A stretch of 64,000 bases of DNA from Bufo bufo (Eukaryota; Chordata; Amphibia; Anura; Bufonidae). Location: contig NC_053391.1 in the NCBI RefSeq assembly GCF_905171765.1, forward strand, positions 191,900,559-191,964,558, read 5' to 3'. Both the position numbers and the translations under genes were made by a program. The notes under the pieces are model-generated. The model saw nothing but the letters and a program-made list of their open reading frames with translations, was not told the origin of the DNA and did not search any database. This document shows positions 9,900-20,092 of this stretch, piece by piece (position 1 is the stretch's first letter; each line of letters starts with the position of its first letter).

Positions 9900-11884
9900 G
9901 GCCTCCTGCACACGACCGTTTTTTTTTTTTTAAGGTCTGCATAAACGGGGTCCGTGATCCATGACTGTTTTTTCATCCGTGGGTCTTCCTTGATTTTTGG
10001 AGGATCCACGGACATGAAAAAAAAGTCGTTTTGGTGTCCGCCTGGCCGTGCGGAGCCAAACGGATCCGTCCTGAATTACAATGCAAGTCAATGGGGACGG
10101 ATCCGTTTGACGTTGACACAATATGGTGCAATTGCAAACGGATCCGTCCCCGTTGACTTTCAATGTAAAGTCAGGAGTCCCTATACCATCGGATCGGAGT
10201 TTTCTCCAATCCGATGGTATATTTTAACTTGAAGCGTCCCCATCACCATGGGAACGCCTCTGTTAGAATATACCATCGGATATGAGTTAGATCGTGAAAC
10301 TCAGATCCGACAGTATATTCTAACACAGAGGTGTTCCCATGGTGATGGGGACGCTTCAAGTTAGAATATACTAAGAACTGTGTACATGACTGCCTCCTGC
10401 TGCCTGGCAGCACCCGATCTCTTACAGGGGTCTGTGATCTGCACAATTAACCCCTCAGGTGCTGCACCTGAGGGGTTAATTGTGCATTTCATAGCCCCCT
10501 ATAAGAGATCAGGGGCTGCCAGGCAGGAGGGGGCAGACCCCCCCTCCCTCCCCAGTTTTAATTTCATTGGTGGCCAGTGCGGCCCCTCCCTCCCTCTATT
10601 GTATTATTTTCATTGGTGGCCAGTGTGCTGCCCTTCCCCCCCGGCCCCCCCTCCCTCCCTCTATTGTATTCATTTCATGGGTGGCACTTAGCAATAGTTG
10701 CGCTGTCTGTAACCGGACGGGAGCTCCTCCTACTGGTAAGTGACAGATCATTAAGCAATGCGCCGCACAGACCTGTCACTTACCAGTAGGAGGAGCACGG
10801 CCCCCCCCCGATCATTGGTGGCAGTGGAGAGTTCCGATCGGAGTCCCAGTTTAATCGCTGGGGCTCCGATCGGTAACCATGGCAACCAGGACGCTACTGC
10901 AGTTCTGGTTACTTAGCAATATTAGAAGCATCATACTTACCTGCTGCGCTGTCTGTGACCGGCCGGGAGCTCCTCCTACTGGTAAGTGACAGGTCTGTGC
11001 GGCGCATTGCTTAATGATCTGTCACTTACCAGTAGGAGGAGCTCCCGTCCGGTCACAGACAGCGCAGCAGGTAAGTATGATGCTTCTAATATTGCTAAGT
11101 GTCACCAATGAAAATAATACAATAGAGGGAGGGGGGGGGGGGCCGCACACTGTGCCACTAATGAAAATAATACAATAGAGGGGGGCGGAGGGGGCCGCAC
11201 ACTGTACCACCAATGAAAATCATACAATAGAGGGAGGGGGGGCCGCACTAGCCACCAATGAAATTAAAACTGAGGAGGGAGGGGGGGTCTGCCCCCTGCT
11301 GCCTGGCAGCCCCTGATCTCTTATAGGGGGCTATGATATGCACAATTAACCCCTCAGGTGCAGCACCTGAGGGGTTAATTGTGCAGATCACAGACCCCTG
11401 TAAAAGATCGGGTGCTGCCAGGCAGCAGGGGGCAGTCATGTACCCAGTTCGTAGTATATTCTAACTAGAAGCGTCCCCATCACTATGGGAACGCCTCTGT
11501 GTTAGAATATACTGTCGGTTCTAAGTTTTCACGAAGTGAAAACTCAGCTCTGAAAGAGATTTTATGCAGACGGATCTTCGGATCCGTCTGTATGAAAGTA
11601 ACCTACGGACGCGGATGCAAATCTTGTGTGCATCTGTGTTCTTTCACGGACCCATTGACTTGAATGGGTCCGTGAACCGTTGTCAGTCAAAAAAGTAGGA
11701 CAGGTCATATTTTTTTGACGGACAGGAAACACGGATCACGGATGCGGCTGCAAAACGGTGCATTTTCCGATTAATTTTTATTTATTTTTTTCCACGGACC
11801 CATTGAAAGTCAATGGGTCCGCGAAAAAAAACGGAAAACGGCACAACGGCCACGGGTGCACACAACGGTCGTGTGCAGGAGGCC
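9900..11884. mobile_element. 2-kb foldback DNA element
   Basis: The terminal ggcctcctgcacacgaccgt is perfectly inverted at the right end (acggtcgtgtgcaggaggcc), and TAA flanks both sides (9897-9899, 11885-11887). Inside, almost the whole body is a long inverted repeat centred near 10910. Examples are the block 10382-10486, mirrored by 11340-11441, and the gcgtccccatcaccatggga blocks at both ends. Each arm itself contains perfect short palindromes (ctcaggtgctgcacctgag). No transposase frame exists, so it is non-autonomous. Confidence 0.85.
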
Positions 11885-11887
11885 TAA

Positions 11888-12339
11888 GACAGATAAAACA
11901 AGTATAGGCCATTGTAATAGATCAGTAATATCCGTAATTTTTTTTTTTGTCTTCTTACCAGTAAAACCATTTTAAATGAAAACATAATCTGGTATTTGTG
12001 TTTTTCGTCAGTTTTTATGAATGAAAATGGTCAGATGACTATGTACTGTTTAGGGCTTAATAATTTTGATATCTGACAGCCTGACATTCCTGAAAAAACA
12101 GCTGCAAGAGAATTTGAGCGCTGGCCAATGGCACGTCGCCAACGCCATTCATCCAGCAACTGCTGGTAGACTGTCAAATACTTTTATGTAAGAAAGACAT
12201 AATGTGTTATCTCGCAGAAAATATTACACCATACCTAACTTGTATCTGCATCGTGATATGAGTAAAAGTGAAAATGATCATGAAGGGTGTTCTCCAGGAC
12301 GTAGTATTGATGATGTATCCTTAGGTCAGTCCATTAGTA
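11888..12339. other. Intergenic sequence, no feature seen
   Basis: About 450 bp, partly AT-rich, with no supported feature. Confidence 0.4.
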
Positions 12340-12342
12340 TCA

Positions 12343-13266
12343 GGCCTCTTTCAGACGGGCGTTGCGGGAAAATGTGCGGGTGCGTTACAGGAACACCCGC
12401 GATTTTTCTGCGCGAGTGCAAAACATTGTAATGCGTTTTGCACGCGCGTGAGAAAAATCGCACATGTTTGGTACCCAAACTTCTTCACAGATCGGCTTGG
12501 GATCGGTGTTGTGTAGATTGTATTATTTTCCCTTATAGCATGGTTATAAGGAAAAATAATAGCATTCTGAATACAGAATGCAAAGTAAAATCGCTGGAGG
12601 GGTTAAAAATAATAATAATAATAATAATTTAACTCGCCTTAATCCACTTGATCGCGTAGCCCGGCATCTCCTTCTGTCTTCATCTGATCTCTGTGCAGCA
12701 ACAGGACCTGTGGTGACGTCACTCCGGTCATCACATGATCTTTTACCATGGTGATGGATCATGTGATGACCGGAATGACGTCACCACAGGTCCTGTTGCT
12801 GCACAGAGATCAGAAGGAGAAGCCGGGCTACGCGATCAAGTGGACTAAGGTGAGTTAAATTAAAATACATTTTTAACCCCTCCAGTGATGTTTTACTATG
12901 CATTCTGTATTCAGAATGCTATTATTTTCCCTTATAACCATGTTATAAGAGAAAATAATAATGATCGGGTCTCCATCACGATCGTCTCCTAGCAACCGTG
13001 CGTGAAAATCGCACCGCATCCGCACTTGCTTGCGGATGCTTGCGATTTTCACGCAGCCCCATTCACTTCTATGGGGCCTGCGTTGCGTGAAAAACGCAGA
13101 ATATAGAGCATGCTGCGATTTTCACGCAACGCACTAGTGATGCGCGAAAATCACTGCTCCTGTGAACAGCCCCATAGAAATGAATGGGTCGGTATTCAGT
13201 GCGGGTGCAATGCGTTCACCTCACGCATTGCATCCGCGCAGAATACTCGCCCGTGTGAAAGAGGCC
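12343..13266. mobile_element. Palindromic MITE with TCA flanks
   Basis: The ends ggcctctttcagacgggcg and cgcccgtgtgaaagaggcc are inverted, with TCA on both sides (12340-12342, 13267-13269). The central 190 bp (about 12655-12845) is an almost perfect palindrome containing gtgacgtcac and gatcatgtgatgac blocks. An (AAT)n microsatellite lies in the left arm (12607-12629). Confidence 0.8.
12607..12629. repeat. (AAT)n microsatellite
   Basis: About seven to eight uninterrupted AAT units inside the palindromic MITE. Confidence 0.85.
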
Positions 13267-13269
13267 TCA

Positions 13270-13828
13270 GGTTGGCGGTGGTCCGACTCCAGAGTTGCGG
13301 CACTGGTTCTACACTGGGTAGTCGCTGAGACTGGTTCCTTATGCTCTGCTCTTTCACATTCAATTTCCTCAATTTAATAATCTTCCAGTCCGTCCTTGAA
13401 ATCCTATATTCGGCATTTCCTTCGGTTATAGACATTGAAAACAAGTGTCTCAATGTGGTGGAGATGACATCACTAATGTTGCAGAATGTTCCAGTTTATC
13501 ATAGACATCAGAGGGGTTTTCCATAGCTTCCAGCTGTTTTGGTTACTATAGATATAAATAAGTCTGGACACACAGCTCGTGAGATGGGACTCTATATGGT
13601 GTCTGCTACGAATGCTCGTGTTATAGGGGTTTTCTGCTTTAGTTGTAAGTTCTAAGTGTTAAAAGTCTCTATGAACATACTGTAAGAATTGGTCCATAGA
13701 TTAACCCTAACACTACTCTTATCTGCACCATGTGATGGATATTACTACTCTCTGTAGTCTATTGCCATCTGCACAGATCGCTACGTAGCAGCGTTCATTG
13801 TGTGTAGATAGATGGATATGGGATAGAT
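13270..13828. other. Intergenic sequence, no feature seen
   Basis: About 560 bp that looks single-copy. No splice-bounded exon is recognisable. Confidence 0.4.
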
Positions 13829-14490
13829 CATACCTCCCAACCATCTTGGATTTTGGCGGCTGCCCTGCAGTGCCAGGGGTTCTGAGGCATGTCTCACTTT
13901 CAACTGTATCTGGGTCCTGAGGGCGCCGATACAGTTGAATGCAGTGGGGATGTAGGGAGCCCTTAGTTCCACCACTGACTGGCTGGTACTCTCACCGGCA
14001 GGAAGGCGCAATGAAGTGACATCATTGCGCCTGCTGGGCTGTGCGAGGGAGTGCACAGGCCGGGGAATGATTAGCATCTCCCGGCCTGTGCCCTCTTGTG
14101 CCCAGCTCAGCAGGTGCGATGACATCACTTTCTTGCACCTGCTGCAAGGGAGAGCAGGATATGCTCCATTCACTGGGGGAAAGGGGCCGGGTGAGTGTTA
14201 TTAACGGCACAGGGGCTTCACCCTTGTAAGGGGGCTACATTATTGTAAGTTGGGCTCTAAGGGGGCAACAGAGCAGCACTGTTGAGGGGACACTAAGGGG
14301 TTATTCTACTGTGTGTGGGGGCACTACAGGACATAAATACTGTGTGGGGGCACTAAGGGGTATAACTATTGTGTGGGGGGCATAAAGGGAACTGAGCGTG
14401 TATAGATAGGCATTGGGCAGAGTTAGACGCATGGCTTAGTGTAAAAAGAAAAAAAAGCCACCACTTTGGGCTTTTTTAAAAGTTGGAAGG
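13829..14490. mobile_element. Interspersed repeat with 'cctcccaac' / 'gttggaagg' ends
   Basis: The left end (atacctcccaaccatc) is inverted at the right (aaaagttggaaggga). The centre is an imperfect palindrome (gcaatgaagtgacatcattgc and the ggcctgtgc blocks). The right half has several g-rich copies of a cactaaggggt/tactgtgtggggg motif. Old and diverged. Confidence 0.5.
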
Positions 14491-14587
14491 GATAGATGGG
14501 TAAATGCTAGATACGAGATGGATAGGTATTAGAAATGAATAGTGTTTCTGTACTTAATAACCGAGAACAGGGCGAGTAGTACAGAGC

Positions 14588-14607
14588 CTGCTGGGAGCTG
14601 TAGTTCT
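14588..14607 (-). promoter_or_regulatory. ZNF143-like (SBS) motif
   Basis: On the minus strand this reads actacagctcccagcag inside 14588-14607, close to the known ZNF143/Staf site pattern ACTACAnnTCCCAGCA. Such sites usually mark promoters. It lies 31 bp before the p53-site cluster. Inference from the motif only. Confidence 0.4.
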
Positions 14608-14637
14608 ATACTGATGCTGCATCTGGTAATCTTCATG

Positions 14638-14657
14638 AGGCTTGTTCAGACAAGTTC
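14638..14657. promoter_or_regulatory. Full p53 response element (20/20 consensus, no spacer)
   Basis: Two adjacent decamers, aggcttgttc and agacaagttc, each match RRRCWWGYYY at all ten positions with zero spacing. That is the canonical p53-family tetramer site, with CTTG and CAAG cores. It lies about 5.1 kb upstream of the cdkn1a start codon, in sequence without visible repeat structure. cdkn1a is the classic p53 target, so a role in damage-induced expression is likely but inferred. Confidence 0.65.
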
Positions 14658-14676
14658 CTTCAAGTGTGAGGACAAG

Positions 14677-14706
14677 GTGCATGTTTGAGCAAGCTGGAAC
14701 ATGACT
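14677..14706. promoter_or_regulatory. Three further adjacent p53-like half-sites
   Basis: gtgcatgttt, gagcaagctg and gaacatgact follow each other with no spacer, and each has one mismatch to RRRCWWGYYY with the C..G core kept. Together with the full site 20 bp upstream they make a compact cluster of five half-sites. Confidence 0.45.
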
Positions 14707-14712
14707 GACTCA
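14706..14712. promoter_or_regulatory. AP-1 site TGACTCA
   Basis: Exact TGASTCA match directly at the edge of the p53-like cluster. A 7-mer arises by chance fairly often, so weight comes only from its position. Confidence 0.35.
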
Positions 14713-15139
14713 CTGTGCGCTGATGTCAGGACTGGGTGGGGGCAGTAGTAATAGGATACCGGCACACAGGACTATTTTTATCTGCTCTGTTTTCCTCTTC
14801 CTCGGCAATGCAGCTAATGGCGCACTGTCTTGTTTTCTTTTCTCTACAAAAGGGATGACTCTTATACAAGCCTTCTGTGAAATGGAGGTCCATTTCACGC
14901 TCTGCCTTTGCAAAACTCTACATTTTTACCAGAAGGACTGGTAGAAGTACATTTACAGTAGGACGCTGTCACAAGCTGCAGATTTTGTTTCCAAAGTTTC
15001 CAGCTGAATGGGGTTGTTTGGCGGGAAGCACGTTATTTTTCTGCAAGTCCCATTCGAAATTGATTTTTTTTTTCACTCGCAGAAATTTCGGCAACATATT
15101 TGTGCTTCCGACCCCCCCATATCTACAAAATATATTATA
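14713..15139. other. Upstream region of cdkn1a, no exon placed
   Basis: This single-copy-looking stretch follows the regulatory cluster. The untranslated first exon of cdkn1a could lie here or further downstream, but no TATA box, CpG cluster or donor stands out enough to call. Confidence 0.35.
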
Positions 15140-15511
15140 CACACTGTGTGTATATGAACTGTGTGAAAGCTAATATTTTGCGGGACAATCTGTAGTTTTT
15201 ATTGATACCATAAAGTATGTATGACTTTTTTTATTCAATTTTTTGGAGGGGAGACTATGAGAAAACAACAAATCAGCCATTTAGATTTTTTTTTATTTTT
15301 ATTAACTTAACAGCTTTCACCATATAGGATAAATATTTTTATAATTAAATATTAAGGGGTTTTGGGATGTGGGGGTCTTTATTTTTATTTATTTTTTATG
15401 TTTCTGGGAAAGGGGGGTGATTTAGAATTTTTCTGTTTTTAAATACCGTATATATATTTTTTTATTTTTTTATAGATATTTTCAAAAGCTTTTTCTGATG
15501 TTTTCACTGCC
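15140..15511. repeat. Diverged interspersed repeat fragment
   Basis: T-rich text with phrases such as tttcaccatataggataaat and gggaaaggggggtgattta, which I associate with a large frog interspersed repeat from memory. A similar decayed stretch occurs near 26050-26200. Ends cannot be defined. Confidence 0.4.
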
Positions 15512-15514
15512 TAA

Positions 15515-15685
15515 GGCCTCATGCACACGACCGTTGCTGTCTGCATTCGTTGCTCCGTTCTGCAGCCCCGCTAAAAAAAAATAACATGTCCTATTCTTGT
15601 CCGCGCTTTATATTGCCGGCTTCCGTTCCGCAAATTGCAGAAGGCAACACGGGCGGCTTCCGTTTTTTGCGGACCACATGAGGCC
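15515..15685. mobile_element. MITE, TAA-flanked, carrying a p53-like motif
   Basis: The left end ggcctcatgcacacgaccgt has a matching but eroded right end (gcggaccacatgaggcc), and TAA flanks both sides (15512-15514, 15686-15688). It contains taacatgtcc and attcttgtcc one base apart (15582-15602), a partial p53-type site, 4.2 kb upstream of the cdkn1a start codon. Confidence 0.75.
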
Positions 15686-15904
15686 TAACCCTGTCAAAGT
15701 GCAGAGGGCGCAGCAGTTGCAGAGAGAGCTGAGGCTCTAGGAGTAACGGCAATGCCCCCAGTCTCATTAGCAGATATTAAAATAATTTATCTTAGCAATT
15801 TGGACACATATGAACATGGGACCAACACAGATGCCTTCAGCTGCCAAGTGCACATGTATCAGGTCAGCCAGTGTCATAGGTACAAATCTGCTGACAGATG
15901 CTTT

Positions 15905-18261
15905 TTAACTCCTTTCCGACCGCCTAACGCACGGATGCGTCCTGGCGGCGGTCGATTCATTCCTCCTGGGCGCATCCGTGCTTCATCTCGCGAGACACGA
16001 GATTTCCTGTGAACGCGCGCATACAGGCGCGCGCGTTCACAGGAACTGCAGGTAAGCGAGTGGATCTACAGCCTGCCAGCGGCGATCGTTTGCTGGCAGG
16101 CTGTAGATGCAATTATTTTTTTTAACCCCTAACAGGTATATTAGACGCTGTTTTGATAACAGCGTCTAATATACCTGCTACCTGGTCCTTTGGTGGTCCC
16201 TTTTGCTTGGATCGACCACCAGAGGACACAGGCAGCTCTGTAATAAGTAGCACCACACTACACTACACCCCCCCCCTGTCACTTATTAACCCCTGATCAC
16301 CCCATATAGACTCCCTGATCACCCCCCTGTCATTGATCACCCCCCTGTAAGGCTCCATTTAGACGTCCGTATGTGTTTTACGGATACATGGATTGGATCT
16401 GCAAAACACATACGGACGTCTGAATGGAGCCTTACAGGGGGGTGATCACCCCATATAGACTCCCTGATCACCCCCTGTCATTGATCACCCACCTGTAAGG
16501 CTCCATTCAGACGTCCATATGTGTTTTGCGGATCCGATCCATGGATCCACAAAACACATACGGACCTCTGAATGGAGACTGACAGGGTGGTGATCACCCC
16601 ATATAGACTCCCTGATCACCCCCATGTCATTGATCACCCCCCTGTAAGGCTCCATTCAGACATTTATTTATTTTTTCACAAGTTAGCATAAATTGATATA
16701 TATATTTTTTTTTTTTCTTACAAAGTCTCATATTCCACTAACTTGTGACAAAAAATAAAATCTCACATGAACTCACCATACCCCTCACAGAATCCAAATG
16801 CGTAAATTTTTTTAGACATTTATATTCCAGACTTCTTCTCACGCTTTAGGGCCCCTAAAATGCCAGGGCAGTATAAATACCCCACATGTGACCCCATTTT
16901 GGAAAGAAGACACCTCAAGGTATTTTGTGAAGGGCATGGCAAGTTCATGTAAAATTAAATTTTTTGTCACAAGTTAGCGGAAAGGGAGACTTTGTGAGAA
17001 AAAAAAAAAAAAAAAACAATTTCCGCTAACTTGTGCCAAAAAATAAATTTTTCTATGAACTCGCCATGCCCCTCATTGAATACCTTGGGGTGTCTTCTTT
17101 CCAAAATGGGGTCACATGAGGGGTATTTATGCTGCCCTGGCATTTTAGGGGTCCTAAAGCGTGAGAAGAAGTCTGGGATCCAAATGTCTAAAAATGCCCT
17201 CCTAAAAGGAATTTGGGCCCCTTTGCGCATCTAGGCTGCAAAAAAGTGTCACACATCTGGTATCGCCGTACTCAGGAGAAGTTGGGCAATGTGTTTTGGG
17301 GTGTCATTTTACATATACCCATGCTGGGTGAGATAAATATCTTGGTCAAATGCCAACTTTGTATAAAAAAAATGGGAAAAGTTGTCTTTTGCCGAGATAT
17401 TTCTCTCACCCAGCATGGGTATATGTAAAATGACACCCCAAAACACATTGCCCAACTTCTCCTGAGTACGGCGATACCACATGTGTGACACTTTTTTGCA
17501 GCCTAGGTGGGCAAAGGGGCCCACATTCCAAAGAGCACCTTTAGGATTTCACAGGGCATTTTTTACACATTTTGATTTCAAACTACTTCTCACTCATTAG
17601 GGCCCCTAAAATGCCAGGGCAGTATAACTACCCCACAAGTGATCCCATTTTGGAAAGAAGACACCCCAAGGTATTTTGTGATGGGCATAGTGAGTTCATG
17701 GAAGTTTTTTTTATTTTTTGTCACAAGTTAGTGGAATATGAGACTTTGTATGGAAAAATAAATAAATAATAAAAATCATCATTTTCCGCTAACTTGTGAC
17801 TAAAAATAAAAAGTTCTATGAACTCACTATGCCCATCAGCGAATACCTTAGGGTGTCTACTTTCCGAAATGGGGTCATTTGTGGGGGTTTTCTACTGTCT
17901 GGGCATTGTAGAACCTCAGGAAACATGACAGGTGCTCAGAAAGTCAGAGCTGCTTAAAAAAGCGGAAATTCACATTTTTGTACCATAGTTTGTAAACGCT
18001 ATAACTTTTACCCAAACCATTTTTTTTTTTTTTTAGCAAAGACATGTAGAACAATAAATTTAGAGAAAAATTTATATATGGATGTCGTTTTTTTAAAAAA
18101 ATTTACAACTGAAAAATGACTTTTTTTTGCAAAAATTTCGTTAAATTTCGATTAATAACAGTAATTGTATGACCGAGCAATAAACGGTGAAAGTAGGTCA
18201 GAAGTGTAAAAAGTGGCCTGGTCATTAAGGGTGTTTAAACTAGGGGGGCTGAGGTGGTTAA
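15905..18261. mobile_element. 2.4-kb TTAA-ended repeat, copy 1
   Basis: The sequence starts ttaactcctttccgacc and ends gctgaggtggttaa, weakly inverted ends with TTAA at both tips, as in piggyBac- or Kolobok-type insertions. The interior has several palindromes (gcgcgcgcgttcacaggaa, ttagacgctgttttgataac, and a large fold centred near 17365) and repeated blocks (tccctgatcaccccc). No transposase frame is seen. A second, shorter copy is at 36486-38045. Confidence 0.65.
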
Positions 18262-18651
18262 AGATAGTCCCTCAGCCACAGTAAAGATAATATGATAAAG
18301 GAATCAGGTTTGTCCGTAGTGGGCCTGACAGGTTGGGCCACAGGCATTCTAAGATCACTGAAGAAAGAGTATTAGTCATAACACAGACCAGGAGTCCCCC
18401 ACAACAGCGCCAGCCTGATGATTGGGGGCTTCACAGAATGGGCATACATGGTTCTGGGGCTGCAGTTGCATTGTCATAGGCAGCGCCATAATTGAATATT
18501 ATACCATACACGTGACTCACTTTTCAAATTTACAGTGAGATGCCATAGTGCACAAAGGCACCTCACAGCTGGGCCCAGGAACATCATTTATACCATTAGG
18601 CATCCTACAAATCTACTTAGTGCCAGCCTTGTCTTTAATCTCTCTTTCTCT

Positions 18652-18652
<1 letters not shown>
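18262..18652. other. Sequence upstream of the TA microsatellite
   Basis: About 390 bp with no supported feature. It lies about 1.1-1.5 kb upstream of the cdkn1a coding exon. Confidence 0.4.

Positions 18653-18710
<58 letters not shown>
18653..18710. repeat. (TA)n microsatellite, left part
   Basis: A nearly pure TA tract of about 28 units directly left of a Tc1 element. It continues on the far side of the element (19620-19674), so the element probably inserted into one longer TA/TATG tract. Confidence 0.9.
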
Positions 18711-18712
<2 letters not shown>

Positions 18713-18715
18713 GTA

Positions 18716-19575
18716 CAGACCAAAAGTTTGGACACACCTTCTCATTCAAAGAGTTTTCTTTATTTTCATGACTATTAAGGCATCAAAACTATGAATTAAC
18801 ACATGTGGAATTATATACATAACAAACAAGTGTGAAACAACTGAAAGTATGTCATATTCTAGGTTCTTCAAAGTAGCCATGAAATGGTCTTCCAACAGTC
18901 TTGAAGGAGTTCCCAGAGATGCTTAGCACTTGTTGGCCCTTTTGCCTTCACTCTGCGGTCCAGCTCACCCCAAACCATCTCGATTGGGTTCAGGTCCGGT
19001 GACTGTGGAGGCCAGGTCATCTGGCGCAGCACCCTATCACTCTCCTTCATGGTCAAATAGCCCTTACTTTCAAAGTTTTGCCAATTTTTTGGCTGACTGA
19101 CAGACCTTCATTTCTTAAAGTAATGATGGCCACTCGGTTTTCTTTACTTGGCTGCTTTTTTCTTGCCATAATACAAATTCTAACAGACTATTCAATAGGA
19201 CTATCAGCTATGTATCCACTTGACTTCTCAACGCAACTGATGGTCCCAACCCCATTTCTAAGGCAAGAAATCCCACTTATTAAACCTGACAGGGCACACC
19301 TGCGAAGTGAAAACCATTTCAGGGGACTACCTCTTGAAGCTCATCAAGAGAATGCCAAGAGTGTGCAAAGCAGTAATCAAAGCAAAAGGTGGCTACTTTG
19401 AAGAACCTAGAATATGACATATTTTCAGTTGTTTCACACTTGTTTGTTATGTATATAATTCCACATGTGTTACTTCATAGTTCTGATGCCTTCAGTGTGT
19501 GAATCTACAATTTTCATAGTCATGAAAATAAAGAAAACTTTTTGAATGAGAAGGTGTGTCCAAACTTTTGGTCTG
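18716..19575 (-). mobile_element. Internally deleted Tc1/mariner element
   Basis: The inverted ends are long and almost perfect (cagaccaaaagtttggacac at the left, its complement ending at 19575). TA precedes the left end, and TA-rich sequence flanks both sides. On the minus strand are a start and helix-turn-helix segment (from 19169) and a DDE-domain tail (to 18868), but the middle of the transposase is missing. At 860 bp it is about half the usual Tc1 length, so it depends on another copy for movement. Confidence 0.9.
18868..19169 (-). pseudogene. Tc1 transposase remnant, middle deleted
   Basis: Reading minus from 19169, the start MARKKQPSKENRVAIITLR is the DNA-binding part of a Tc1-type transposase; it ends at a stop (19053-19055) after 38 residues. 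In another frame immediately after comes the C-terminal catalytic region (from 19056), with the diagnostic [11 protein letters not shown] that holds the last acidic residue of the DDE triad. The part with the first two catalytic aspartates is absent. The break point coincides with the frame change, so this is a deletion product, not a working gene. Confidence 0.8.
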
Positions 19576-19587
19576 TGTATGTGTGTG

Positions 19588-19674
<87 letters not shown>
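19576..19674. repeat. (TG/TATG/TA)n microsatellite, right part
   Basis: Runs of GT, then TATG, then TA follow the Tc1 element directly. The tract ends about 90 bp before the cdkn1a coding exon's splice acceptor. Confidence 0.9.
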
Positions 19675-19680
<6 letters not shown>

Positions 19681-19762
19681 TTTTTGATCACCGTTTAGTC
19701 AAGTATTATTAATGTTTGTGATATTTGGATTTCTTACCTTCACAATTTATTCTGTTTTCCAG

Positions 19763-20092
19763 ACAATATGTTTTCTGCCAGGGCCATCTTACAGACTAAT
19801 GGTGGTGGTGAAAAGGTTTGTCGGCAGCTTTTTGGAGAAGTGGACCATGAACAACTTAAAAAGGACTTTGAGACCGTTATGAGCAACGGTTTGGAGGAAG
19901 CCAGGCGCACATGGAACTTTGACTTTGTGGCTGAGACTCCATTGGAAGGGGAATATGTGTGGGAAAGAGTGGAAGGCCAACAGCAGGAGACTACAACAGA
20001 AGAAGGTGACACAACGCCCAGCCTTGTATCGATCCAGGAACTTGAAAGTAGAGGATCAAATTCTTGCAAGCGAAAGCAAATGCTCATTACCG
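19763..20092 (+). CDS. cdkn1a: cdkn1a (p21) main coding exon, start codon 19768
   Basis: This exon encodes residues 1-108 of the CDK inhibitor p21, a nuclear protein that binds cyclin-CDK complexes and blocks cell-cycle progression after p53 activation. A good acceptor (tctgttttccag, ending 19762) precedes five untranslated bases and the ATG. The CDK-inhibitor domain spans about residues 17-69: the cyclin-binding CRQLFG (18-23), then WNFDF (49-53) and TPLEGEYVWE (57-66), all hallmarks of the CIP/KIP family. A KRK nuclear-localisation-like cluster (101-103) and the first five residues of the PCNA box, QMLIT (104-108), end the exon. The donor (g|gtaatt) splits codon 109, phase 1. Exon layout, with a single large first coding exon, matches vertebrate p21. 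The family call is near certain; p21 rather than p27/p57 rests on the PCNA box and the lack of the p27-type C-terminus. Confidence 0.93.

Noticed and set aside
13781..14173. 130-codon minus-strand frame as a gene
   Set aside because: It lies wholly inside a palindromic interspersed repeat and has no recognisable domain.
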